From the IMG/VR virus record IMGVR_UViG_3300039191_000223, positions 1 to 64,000 of that record: a stretch of DNA of 64,000 nucleotides. One strand, given 5' to 3'. A program made the translations under genes and the position numbers. The first letter of the stretch is position 1; each line of letters starts with the position of its first letter. Of the stretch, positions 24,673 to 33,308 are shown in pieces. The notes beneath the pieces are model-generated. The model ran no database searches. It had not been told where the DNA came from and saw only the letters and a list, made by a program, of their open reading frames with translations. Source of the stretch: a virus.

Positions 24673-26151
24673 TTAATCTTCTCCTGCGAAGTCTTTTATT
24701 AGATTTTGAAGTTCATCAAAATCTTCGTGTGTTGCCTTTATTTTAGGCATGATTGGGGGCTGGTCCGCATCATCAAACATCGGCCTAACCTCCGGCTCAT
24801 CATCTTCCGGCATACCCGGAAGTCCGTTAACCAAAATTTCTTCCGGTACTTTGGGTTCGTTTATCTTGGCCAAAGCATCTTCCATGTCAGCCTTAGCTTT
24901 TCTTTTACGTGGCATGACGCCTGAACCACCCCCGTCCAAATTACTAATTCTCAGATTAGTTGAGTTGAAATTCAGGATTGAACAATGACCAACACCACGA
25001 CTTGAACGAGTCTTTAGGAAGTAAGCATTCATTTCACCTTCAAGACGCATGGTGTCATCCATGAACAGTGAAATATAATTGTCCACGGTGTTGACCTTTG
25101 AGATACCACCAGCAATAACAGACTGATTAGGTGAAGTCATGCTAATCGCATCACGGTTTTGCTGTGATGCCGATATACCTATCATATCATATTCTTGTAA
25201 TATATCAACTACTTCCTCGGACTTTCTCTTATCTTGTTCGAAGATTCCAAGATTACCCGCACCAGAGTTTGGGTCCATAAGATCAAGATAGTCAACCAGA
25301 AATACATCTGGCAGTTTACCATATTCCATTTCATAAAACGATAAGTATGAACGAAAATCTGCGGCAGTAGAATGTTGTGACATTTTCTTGATAATGTATG
25401 ATCCACCCCCAGCACTATTCTTTGCGTGTATAATTCCAGAACTTATTTCCGGTATGTGCCCCTTCCAGTTAGAAGTATCATAGCCGGAAATGATAGACGC
25501 TAATCGCAAGAACACCATTTCAGCAGGAAGCTCCAATGAAATATACAGTACGTCGTAACCACGTAACGCATAATTAGCTCCGATGTTGGCCAGCATTACA
25601 GACTTACCACCACCCGAATTAGCCGAGAATAGTGTAAATTGCTGCCGAATAAGGCCACCATCAAGTGGTCCATCAATGCCGTCAATACCCGTGGGTATGG
25701 GTGTGAAATCGTCAATAAGACTTCGTAAAAGCTCTTCGGGGTTATTGAATAAATCAACACCCATATCACGCTGAAGGCTTATATTTACAGCCTCCGTAAC
25801 GCGGGCCAGAACCCGACTCATTTCTTGGTTCTCGATATCTTCTAAAGAATTATAAATGGCCTCTTTAACTGCCGTCTCTTTACAGAACTTTTCGATATCA
25901 TCACAAGTTGATTCTACGCGATCACGTGACACTTTAACAGTTGCTTCTATTTCTAGATCAAACTCGGCGGCTATTTGGTCAACCGCTGGAGTTGCACTAT
26001 ATTTACCATAGTACTCGTGAATAAATGCTACAATGGGTTCGTATTCCTGATCAAAATAAGAAGGTTTTAAAATTCCAGACGTTTGCGTGTATATTTCAGG
26101 GGATGAAAGTAAATCTTGTATAATTAGTTTTTGTTTTTTGTTATTTGCCAT
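24673..26151 (-). CDS. 41: Replicative DNA helicase gp41 (DnaB-type)
   Basis: DnaB-family helicase: Walker A FSANSGGGKSVMLANIGANY, Walker B VFLVDYLDLMDPN, and GISASQQNRDA (sensor Gln). The N-terminal 150 residues are the helical collar. The C-terminal 90 residues are acidic and Pro-rich (PEDDEPEVRPMFDDADQPP), probably for partner binding. It forms a hexamer on the lagging strand, loaded by gp59 and working with primase gp61, neither of which is in this window. Confidence 0.95.
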   Translation of the reverse strand: MANNKKQKLIIQDLLSSPEIYTQTSGILKPSYFDQEYEPIVAFIHEYYGKYSATPAVDQIAAEFDLEIEATVKVSRDRVESTCDDIEKFCKETAVKEAIYNSLEDIENQEMSRVLARVTEAVNISLQRDMGVDLFNNPEELLRSLIDDFTPIPTGIDGIDGPLDGGLIRQQFTLFSANSGGGKSVMLANIGANYALRGYDVLYISLELPAEMVFLRLASIISGYDTSNWKGHIPEISSGIIHAKNSAGGGSYIIKKMSQHSTAADFRSYLSFYEMEYGKLPDVFLVDYLDLMDPNSGAGNLGIFEQDKRKSEEVVDILQEYDMIGISASQQNRDAISMTSPNQSVIAGGISKVNTVDNYISLFMDDTMRLEGEMNAYFLKTRSSRGVGHCSILNFNSTNLRISNLDGGGSGVMPRKRKAKADMEDALAKINEPKVPEEILVNGLPGMPEDDEPEVRPMFDDADQPPIMPKIKATHEDFDELQNLIKDFAGED

Positions 26152-26265
26152 ACTTACTCCTGTGAGCAGAATTATATCAAACTCCCATCAAACATTCAAT
26201 CCATTCGATCCATTCGATAGTAAGGGGTATGTATGGCGGTTCAATAGCGGATGTTATTTCTACGA

Positions 26266-27957
26266 TTACGTTTCATCATCTAGAAAAGCATCCTTATCAT
26301 CTGGGTTGGTTACTGTGGATTCGTTTGGATTCAATTTATTCTGAAGCTTCGGTTCAGTGTTCTTGAATTCGGCGCGACGATCCTTCTCCAAGAATATCCA
26401 ACGGCTTTTCGCAGAAGACCAACGATGTAGGCGTGCAGGGATACCTGAACGAATAGAAGTATACGTTAGTCGGTGGTAGTCCCCATCTTTTGGCTTAGCA
26501 GGGAAGTCGTCACCCTGAGTATAATCCTCACCATTAGGAGGCATAGCATCCACACCAAACTGTGCCCGAACACGATCAATGCGCTTCGCAACATCACGAC
26601 TGCCCTGATCTTCTGCCCAATCGTAAAATTCATCTGAAATCTTGGCAATATCGGCATAGTCTACGCCTCGTACTGGAGTCTGAGTGTTCGCATCAGCGTC
26701 AATCGTTTGGGATATATTCGATAAATCTTGATACTTTTTATCACTTGAACCATCGTCAATATCGACCGTTCCAAGATTATCAGTATCCTGAGTGAGCTTA
26801 CCCATGATATCTTGCGTTTCTTGTGACGCCATCACCGGACGTGCGATCAAACGCTGCATGGTTGGAATCCAGTTTGGAGTGTAACCATTCGTGCTCCATG
26901 CAACATCACTGACTTCCAAATAACGAAGCACTGGCTTCAAGCTCGGAGTATACTGCGTTTCTGACGGGAGTTGGAGAATGTCACCAATAACAAAAGGACG
27001 CCCAAGTAACGATATCGCAGATGAAAAGCTTACTTCAATAATCCACTCGTCTCCAGAGAATTGAGTACCGAAGCCCCACTTGGATTGATTGGACTGAATG
27101 TCAATTGGCTGATAAGAACCTTTCATTCGAATGGGGTTCTCATCATAATCTCGATCCCTATTCTCTAGAAAGATACGGTCCTGTATGTTGTCTACACGAG
27201 TTGCTTCATAGTCAAGAAGTTGCAATGCTTGAATTTCCCAAGCATCAGTCTCAGTACCGTTGAACGCGATAGGTCTTAGACGCCAGAAGCGTGAAGGCAC
27301 GCTACGCTTGAAATTCACACGAGCCGCACCCTCACAATCTGGAAGATCGACAACCTGTACACCAAACCACTTCTCACCATCACTAGAACGCTCTACACGA
27401 GCCTTAGTGACACGATTCTCTGAGCGGCATCCCTGTCTAATCTTAATCGCCGCTACATCATGCTTGACAAACGTTTCTAGACCGTAACGTTTCCTTCCAT
27501 TGTCGAGTAGTAATTCACCGAAATCATATCCAATATAAGCAGACGACGTAACTTCAGCCCCAAGCTGAATAGAACGCCATTGCGTTGGGAATAAAGTGAA
27601 TGCATTCGTAGCTGGGAAATTGGGGTGCGAGCCATTTGAAACCGCAACACCACTTCTCCCAGTCAAGTCCTGTAGATAGCCTTGTTCATGCACACCAAGC
27701 ATGCGATATACGTTGACTACAGCACCACCGATAGTGATAGACTCACTAATATAAGCATCAATGACACAAGAGTCTGCGCCTTCGGTAAGCTCCCATGCTG
27801 GGGTCGGATCATCACTCGCACAGTTTAACGCCGGATTCAAGGACTTACATATCTTAGAGAGTGCATCATTCTGTGGCGGGGCAATAAAATTACCATCCCC
27901 ATCTACAGGACAATTACCACTGTTTAGTAATGCATCTAATTGACTTGTTATACTCAT
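26266..27957 (-). CDS. Virion structural protein with discoidin-like domain
   Basis: The region QLGAEVTSSAYIGYDFGELL, then AAIKIRQGCRSENRVTKARVE, RSSDGEKWFGVQVVDLPD and RFWRLRPIAFNG has the order of an F5/8 type C (discoidin) carbohydrate-binding fold. Residues 370-563 are polar and include DGDYHRLTYTSIRSGIPARL near the end. It lies 3 bp downstream of the 1010-aa structural gene. I infer a virion, probably adhesin or neck, protein; the exact T4 counterpart is unclear. Confidence 0.65.
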   Translation of the reverse strand: MSITSQLDALLNSGNCPVDGDGNFIAPPQNDALSKICKSLNPALNCASDDPTPAWELTEGADSCVIDAYISESITIGGAVVNVYRMLGVHEQGYLQDLTGRSGVAVSNGSHPNFPATNAFTLFPTQWRSIQLGAEVTSSAYIGYDFGELLLDNGRKRYGLETFVKHDVAAIKIRQGCRSENRVTKARVERSSDGEKWFGVQVVDLPDCEGAARVNFKRSVPSRFWRLRPIAFNGTETDAWEIQALQLLDYEATRVDNIQDRIFLENRDRDYDENPIRMKGSYQPIDIQSNQSKWGFGTQFSGDEWIIEVSFSSAISLLGRPFVIGDILQLPSETQYTPSLKPVLRYLEVSDVAWSTNGYTPNWIPTMQRLIARPVMASQETQDIMGKLTQDTDNLGTVDIDDGSSDKKYQDLSNISQTIDADANTQTPVRGVDYADIAKISDEFYDWAEDQGSRDVAKRIDRVRAQFGVDAMPPNGEDYTQGDDFPAKPKDGDYHRLTYTSIRSGIPARLHRWSSAKSRWIFLEKDRRAEFKNTEPKLQNKLNPNESTVTNPDDKDAFLDDET

Positions 27958-27960
27958 CTG

Positions 27961-30900
27961 TTATCCAATAAAGAACTGTGATTGTACATCGGCATTGTGA
28001 TCCTGCATTGAACGGTCGAATAGCTCTTCTCTCAACTCGACCTTCTCGTTCTCGGCCTGTGTGATCAATTCCTGTGAGTTCAATGTTGTTGATCCATTTG
28101 GACCCGGTAGCGACTGGTATTTACCACGAACCTGAGATAGCATCATCTTAGCCTCAGCAATAGCCCACTTCTTAATCCAAAGTGACAAGTAACGGTTTGT
28201 AATAAGCTTTTGTTCCGATACCTCAATAAACGCATCAAGCATGACGCGCTCATTGCTATAAAATATTTGATGGAAGCTAAGTGTTCTATTATCCTCGTAG
28301 AAAGTGTACACCAACTGGTCTGCAAACAAGTACTGCAAATCTTCGATATAGCTAGACACCATATGGTAAGACAACATATCAAACGTACCCAGTGAATACA
28401 ATTGCTGCAACGCGGCGTATCCATAAATATCGTTTCCACCAAATCCACCAGTACCCGTGCCCAAGAATCCACCTCGCATACGATGGACCGCATTGATGTT
28501 TACAATTTTATTGAACCCAACACACGCGTTCGTCAATGAATATTTTTGTTGATTAGGAAGCACGTCTAAGAAGAACAACACATGCTCGTAAGAGTAGCTT
28601 GAATACTTCCGCACCATCAATAATGAGTTGTCAATACACTCATCCAGCTGCTGCTTAGTAAGCTCAACAGTTGTGCTTACAGTACCAAGAGCTACACGAA
28701 TCTGCTCTTGTAATTTACGTCGCTCATCAGGTGATCCATCTGTACCTACACCAAGCTCACGATACATCGGACCATTGTTGTTAGTGCTACGCCCAGTAGC
28801 TGGCGCATAGCGAATAACTGGCTTGTTTATTTTTACAAATATAGCATCGGATTGGGTTGAATCAACTTCAATTCGCTGATCGCAACCGGTGGCGCACGTC
28901 TTAAATCTAACAATATCACGACCAAATTTATCGAAATCATTGAATTGTCCAAATTGATCAATGTTTATGTTGGGGACATTATCAAAGCACACTGCACGGT
29001 CGAATAACAACTCTACTGATGCCAACCCGCACGATACTAACCACATCGTACCGTTCCATTGATACAACTCATCCTCAACCGTGTTGAAGAAGTAGGTATC
29101 TACCTCGGAGGCCAGTGAATCCCGGCTGTATACCTGTTCAACCCACGCTCCCACTTCTCGCAAGAAAAGCTGGTCATCGTCGCCATCAAACCATAGAATG
29201 CCGTCAGACACACCGTATGGGTCATCTTCGTCACGTATAGCTTCAATTGAAACAAACTCCACACCATCCCAAATAAAGAAGGTGCCGTCTGCCGTATTGA
29301 GCCATACGACACCTATAGGAAGGTTGGAGGGGTCATACATTGAACAAATGAACGAAACATTTGAACAGTTCAGACCAGTGATCTGCTGCATAACTTCAGT
29401 TTCAGGGTTATACCATATCGTACCACCCGGCAGCGCTGAAGGACTAGCAGGATCATCAACGCTCTGGAAAAATGCGTCCACTTCATCCCACTCATTGTTA
29501 ACGTCGTCCCACTTAAATAGCGTATCTATACCAACATCAACATTCCACCATAGATCACAGCTTTCACGAGTAGCAGGATCAGTTGCAGCAATAACAACAT
29601 TAATTTCTACCCACGCATCATTCGCACCATTGCGCTGATACAGGCGCTGTTCTGTTGTATCGAACCAGTAATGATTGGCAACCGGATTAGTCGGCTCTGT
29701 AGCCTCGTATCGGATGTTGGTCACATCGGACCACTCACCAGCAATACGAACAAATGCTAATTCGGTTGCACCACTGTACCAAAAATCTCCATCGGAAATT
29801 GTGTTGGGGTCAGTGTCCCAAACAATTGGATCGACTTCATCCCACTTACGACCATCAACATTGCGGCCACTTACGGTGCCGTCAGTTTCGTTGTACCAAT
29901 ACGTTCCAGATGATAGAATAGGCGGAAGTAGCGGATTACGGACTTGGATAATAGTATTACGCTTGCACCATGTACCAGCTTCCCATACCCATGCAGTAGT
30001 GTTTGTTGCGTCCAAGCCCCCATTACTTTCGAGAACTTTATCTAACCACACGGTACCGTCAGATGGATTTGATGGATCAGTTGCAAATTCAATAATTGCA
30101 CTTACAAGTGCCCACCCGGCGGTTTCTCGTATACGAAGTTCTTTGGTGGAAGGCTTATACCAATATGTACCAATTACAGGTAGTGCAGGGTCTTCATCTA
30201 AAAAGATAGCATCCTGTTCAATGTTCTGCGAACCATCCCACTGATATACTTTCTTATTCGACTCGTCTACTTGAAACTTTCCCGTATTGGGGAAATTGGG
30301 ACCTAAAATGGGCTTGACAAGCAACTTGAGACGCTTGTTTAAAACTGATGCAATATCCTCGTAGGTCTGCATATCGCTTCCCCGAAGGTCATCGAAACTG
30401 TAGCAGTCACCATTTATTTCTACGCGAAAGGTATACGTTGCTCCCTTGGCAAGTCCTGTTCTAGTCTTTACTGTAATACCTTCCGGGGTGTCGATCTGAA
30501 GATCATGAAATGCTGGCTGCTCTGGGCCAGACTTATCCGTTTCAGATTCACCGGTAGGTAAGCTATATGCGTGGACCCCTTGACGATAATAGTTACCAAC
30601 CTGATCTACCGCGTAAGCTGACACATAGTATGGTGTCTTGTTGGCAACATCAGTTACAGTAATCTCAGTTGTCGTGCGATCATGGTAAAATGCTCCCACC
30701 ACAGATGCTACATTTATCTTGTCACCTGTATGTAGGTCAGAATCAAATGTTGTATCAGCATCATAGTACTCACCGTTCTGGGGGGATGAACTGATATAAT
30801 TTGCTGGGCGACTGCTTACCGTGACTACGATACCATCGTAAATCAAATCTTCGACACTGCAACCAGAAATGCTCGGAATGTTCCACTTGATGGTTGCAGT

Positions 30901-30993
30901 TCCGTCGCCATTGCGAACAAGCTTGAGGGTAATATCCTCCGCTTCATTCTTGAGGCGCTCTGGAGAGTCTGCATGCTTATCGTAAATAGCCAT
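27961..30993 (-). CDS. Large virion protein with repeated GxxWYN modules
   Basis: The N-terminal 160 residues look like a fibronectin type III domain (LKLVRNGDGTATIKWNIP). Residues 200-670 are repeats of about 50 aa of the form DPxxPSDGTVWLD ... LxxxxGxW; at least nine copies can be counted. The last 250 residues are helical (LPNQQKYSLTNACVGFNKIV) and recall phage neck/baseplate proteins. A GATAAATAT box lies upstream (31017-31025). The same module is found in the tail fibre at 5110. Confidence 0.7.
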   Translation of the reverse strand: MAIYDKHADSPERLKNEAEDITLKLVRNGDGTATIKWNIPSISGCSVEDLIYDGIVVTVSSRPANYISSSPQNGEYYDADTTFDSDLHTGDKINVASVVGAFYHDRTTTEITVTDVANKTPYYVSAYAVDQVGNYYRQGVHAYSLPTGESETDKSGPEQPAFHDLQIDTPEGITVKTRTGLAKGATYTFRVEINGDCYSFDDLRGSDMQTYEDIASVLNKRLKLLVKPILGPNFPNTGKFQVDESNKKVYQWDGSQNIEQDAIFLDEDPALPVIGTYWYKPSTKELRIRETAGWALVSAIIEFATDPSNPSDGTVWLDKVLESNGGLDATNTTAWVWEAGTWCKRNTIIQVRNPLLPPILSSGTYWYNETDGTVSGRNVDGRKWDEVDPIVWDTDPNTISDGDFWYSGATELAFVRIAGEWSDVTNIRYEATEPTNPVANHYWFDTTEQRLYQRNGANDAWVEINVVIAATDPATRESCDLWWNVDVGIDTLFKWDDVNNEWDEVDAFFQSVDDPASPSALPGGTIWYNPETEVMQQITGLNCSNVSFICSMYDPSNLPIGVVWLNTADGTFFIWDGVEFVSIEAIRDEDDPYGVSDGILWFDGDDDQLFLREVGAWVEQVYSRDSLASEVDTYFFNTVEDELYQWNGTMWLVSCGLASVELLFDRAVCFDNVPNINIDQFGQFNDFDKFGRDIVRFKTCATGCDQRIEVDSTQSDAIFVKINKPVIRYAPATGRSTNNNGPMYRELGVGTDGSPDERRKLQEQIRVALGTVSTTVELTKQQLDECIDNSLLMVRKYSSYSYEHVLFFLDVLPNQQKYSLTNACVGFNKIVNINAVHRMRGGFLGTGTGGFGGNDIYGYAALQQLYSLGTFDMLSYHMVSSYIEDLQYLFADQLVYTFYEDNRTLSFHQIFYSNERVMLDAFIEVSEQKLITNRYLSLWIKKWAIAEAKMMLSQVRGKYQSLPGPNGSTTLNSQELITQAENEKVELREELFDRSMQDHNADVQSQFFIG

Positions 30994-31032
30994 TTGATAT
31001 CCTTTTGGGTCTATGGATATTTATCACTGCGC

Positions 31033-31072
31033 ATAAAAAAACTCCACATAGGCTTGCCCCCCGTGAAGTTTT
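31033..31072 (-). terminator. Rho-independent terminator
   Basis: On the minus strand AACTTCAC / GTGGAGTT (one G-U pair) form an 8-bp stem followed by seven T. It ends the gene at 31088-31750 ahead of the large structural gene. Confidence 0.7.
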
Positions 31073-31087
31073 CCCATTTAAGTTCAG

Positions 31088-31750
31088 TTATTCTAGTGGG
31101 TTACCCTCAAACATCAGGCCCGTAATCTCACCGTTGATGCGTATCAAATTCCGCTCAGAATCACCAATTACAGTTACCAGTTTTAGATTTAGCAAATACA
31201 ATAGAGTATTTGTTCGAACAACATTGCTTTCGTAAAATGTTGACACGGTAAGGTCTTTAACATAGTTATACAGTAATATTTGAGTTGGCTGCCGGAACAT
31301 CATAAATTTATTTATAACAAGTTCAGGAACGCCTGCTGATATTGCACGGTCATGTAAAGTCCTATCACCTGTAGACAGTTTTTCATGAACGAGTGCCATC
31401 CATTGGGCAGGTGTCATGTCTTCAATGTTTTCATTAATCAATGACAGTGCAATTTCTTTTAAGCATACAACTTTAATTTCCAAAAGTTTGCGAAACATTT
31501 TCTGTCTGATCGGTTTCAAATTCCCATTGAACGACATTGAGGGTATTTCGTTTGAAAGTTTAAACTCTATGTTAGCAAACAGCTGATTAGCTAAAAGCTC
31601 GTCCTTAGCAATTTGAATTCGCGCAATATCTCGATCACTCCATACCTTCATGCGGTTGCTAACGTAGCGCAACAACGCAATGCCACACACAAACAAAAAG
31701 AGTGCTGCCCACCCGTAATCATGTAGTACCCTCATGGCATCATTAAACAT
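31088..31750 (-). CDS. Membrane-anchored hypothetical protein
   Basis: One N-terminal membrane helix (GWAALFLFVCGIALLRYVSN) is followed by a 190-residue cytoplasmic helical domain. CATAAATAATT upstream resembles a late promoter and AAGGAG precedes the start. It precedes the lysis gene order (hypotheticals, then endolysin upstream), but nothing shows it is a holin. No family recognised. Confidence 0.6.
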   Translation of the reverse strand: MFNDAMRVLHDYGWAALFLFVCGIALLRYVSNRMKVWSDRDIARIQIAKDELLANQLFANIEFKLSNEIPSMSFNGNLKPIRQKMFRKLLEIKVVCLKEIALSLINENIEDMTPAQWMALVHEKLSTGDRTLHDRAISAGVPELVINKFMMFRQPTQILLYNYVKDLTVSTFYESNVVRTNTLLYLLNLKLVTVIGDSERNLIRINGEITGLMFEGNPLE

Positions 31751-31795
31751 TAAAGAAACTCCTTTTGCTTCCTTAATTATTTATGGATAGGGTAA

Positions 31796-32104
31796 CTAGA
31801 GTTTGAGATAAACGTGTTCCTCACACTCTTGAATGAATTCCAGCAATAAAGGCAAGCCATCCCTTTCAATTCCATGGAACTTACTAAGAATTGTATCACA
31901 AATTATATCCGTAAAATATGCTAAGTTTTTATTTTCATGAGGGTTGAGAAACGTGCGTAAATCTTGAACGATGTTGACTCTTGTCTTTGTAGTCAGAGGG
32001 TCAGTGGCAAGATAGGCTTCAACACAATGTTTAAAGCTAGCAAATAATTCGTCAACGTTGTCTTCATACGGACAGACATGCCACTCGTCAATGAGTTGGT
32101 TCAT
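31796..32104 (-). CDS. Hypothetical protein (102 aa)
   Basis: The ATG of MNQLIDEWHVCPYEDNVDEL overlaps the upstream stop region; the longer ORF runs through the preceding gene. The product is helical with two Cys (FKHCVEAYL, IICDTIL). No family recognised. It belongs to the short operon starting with the endolysin. Confidence 0.5.
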   Translation of the reverse strand: MNQLIDEWHVCPYEDNVDELFASFKHCVEAYLATDPLTTKTRVNIVQDLRTFLNPHENKNLAYFTDIICDTILSKFHGIERDGLPLLLEFIQECEEHVYLKL

Positions 32105-32105
32105 A

Positions 32106-32438
32106 TTAACTTTCAATGGTATTACTGTTGATCCACTTGTGGATTTTTTTGTTGTTCCAGCAGGGGTACACTTCTTTATCACCATCTTCGGATATAAGAA
32201 CAATACGTTTTGCAGTCGGGTAATCATCAAATTCATCTACCTTTTCCCAAAGGACTTCAATTCTGTCCTTTGGTCGGAAGGATACATAACTTCGATCATC
32301 GTTGTCCAGTGCTTCAAACACCGGGAACTTACAATACTTTTTCAACGTGTATTCATTCCGAATACGTGGTACACTATCACACGCTGATAAAAGCTTCTTC
32401 TTAGAAACATAGTACTCACTAAAGCTTAATCGTTTCAT
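32106..32438 (-). CDS. Hypothetical protein downstream of endolysin
   Basis: Start MKRLSFSEYYVSKKKLL is one base from the endolysin stop. The middle YVSFRPKDRIEVLWEKVDEF and acidic ISEDGDKEVYP suggest a small beta-rich, OB- or SH3-like fold, but the family is not recognised. Confidence 0.55.
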   Translation of the reverse strand: MKRLSFSEYYVSKKKLLSACDSVPRIRNEYTLKKYCKFPVFEALDNDDRSYVSFRPKDRIEVLWEKVDEFDDYPTAKRIVLISEDGDKEVYPCWNNKKIHKWINSNTIES

Positions 32439-32439
32439 A

Positions 32440-32841
32440 TTACTCTTCATCGTCTGCTAGTTCGATGTGCGGCCAGTCCATAAACTTATGGTCCGTAATA
32501 TCACCGTCTACGTCCCAATCAAAACCGAAACGTAATTTAATACCCTTAACAACCGCGATGCCTCTAATCAATCCACCAAGGTGTGCAAACCTTTTAAGGT
32601 CTTCCCAATCAATTGGATACGGTGCAATGTCTACTGCACGTGAAGGCATACTATTATGCTTGCTGTTTGGCCACTGTACCTTACTGTTTTCAGATTGAAA
32701 CGCAGTGGTCTGATCTGCTTCATTTCGGTGCCCACATAAAACACTGAAATCAACATGTTTAATAGCTTCGTTAAGGATTTCTTGTAGTTTTGGATGGCAT
32801 GTATCTAAACGTCGTTGGGATGTGGGTCCAAATTTGTACAT
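32440..32841 (-). CDS. Endolysin: M15 L-alanyl-D-glutamate-type peptidase
   Basis: It shows the peptidase M15 zinc motifs SKHNSMPSRAVDIAP (SxHxxxxAxD) and WPHIEL (catalytic His), with GHRNEADQ near the start. Phage T5 endolysin and similar enzymes cut the L-Ala-D-Glu or L-Ala-D-Ala peptide link in Gram-negative murein. At 133 aa with no signal peptide it is a globular endolysin that needs a holin to reach the wall. A perfect TATAAATA lies 21 bp upstream, fitting late expression. Confidence 0.9.
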   Translation of the reverse strand: MYKFGPTSQRRLDTCHPKLQEILNEAIKHVDFSVLCGHRNEADQTTAFQSENSKVQWPNSKHNSMPSRAVDIAPYPIDWEDLKRFAHLGGLIRGIAVVKGIKLRFGFDWDVDGDITDHKFMDWPHIELADDEE

Positions 32842-32857
32842 TACACAACTCCTGTTT

Positions 32858-33138
32858 TCAATATTTATATCCTATGAAAACATTAGTGGAATATATTGGA
32901 ACATATGGACAGTAAATAATGCCAATACTGAGCGCTTCATTATAGTTAGCGCTCGCTTGGCGCATATTACCATCGGCTTCCTCAAGAAATTTAGAAAAAT
33001 CTAATCGGTCAATGTGGTCTTCCACTCCACTCCACCTGAAGCTTCAAGAATATCTTTCATTATTTTTTCATCAATATCTTTAGCTATTTCAGCAGCCATT
33101 ATCTTTGTTAATTCATGTTCAATGTCAAAGTTATTCAT
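32858..33138 (-). pseudogene. Mini capsid-like gene, broken by a 5-bp duplication
   Basis: Reading from 33138 gives HELTKIMAAEIAKDIDEKIM then a stop at 33001. A tandem GGAGT GGAGT near 33022-33032 breaks the frame: removing one copy lets it run on to DFSKFLEEADGNMRQASANY and IGIIYCPYVPIYST, ending at 32858. The first segment resembles gp23 EITKALSAEIVQEIDAEIIN and the last resembles gp23 GYFYAPYVPLMSS. It therefore looks like a shortened gp23 relative (about 91 aa when repaired), directly downstream of the gp23 terminator. Confidence 0.5.
32862..32869 (-). promoter_or_regulatory. T4-type late promoter before endolysin
   Basis: TATAAATA on the minus strand, 21 bp upstream of the endolysin start. 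Confidence 0.75.
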
Positions 33139-33231
33139 ATACCAAACCATCTAGATCATTCATAATTGTTTATGACTTGTATTTAGTAGCATTTTCAAGC
33201 CATGCTATTGTTTGTAAGTTTCCTTAAGCAC

Positions 33232-33262
33232 AAAAAAAGCCCCGCACGGAGCGGGGCTTTTT
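33232..33262 (-). terminator. Rho-independent terminator after gp23
   Basis: AGCCCCGC / GCGGGGCT stem with a 5-nt loop, flanked by A7 and T-run, so it can act in both directions. It lies 47 bp beyond the gp23 stop. Confidence 0.92.
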
Positions 33263-33308
33263 CGGAGTTAGCAACTTTAGTTGCCGTGTTACTACTAGCT
33301 ACTAGACC

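Noticed and set aside
29198-30244. Ser-rich ORFs on the + strand opposite the large virion gene
   Set aside because: Composition is that of antisense to the repetitive coding strand; no starts with ribosome sites and no neighbours.
33232-33262. CRISPR array or other direct-repeat array anywhere in the window
   Set aside because: No regularly spaced repeats of 24-40 bp were seen; repeats found are tandem (5-12 bp) or a 200-bp pair in the fibre gene.
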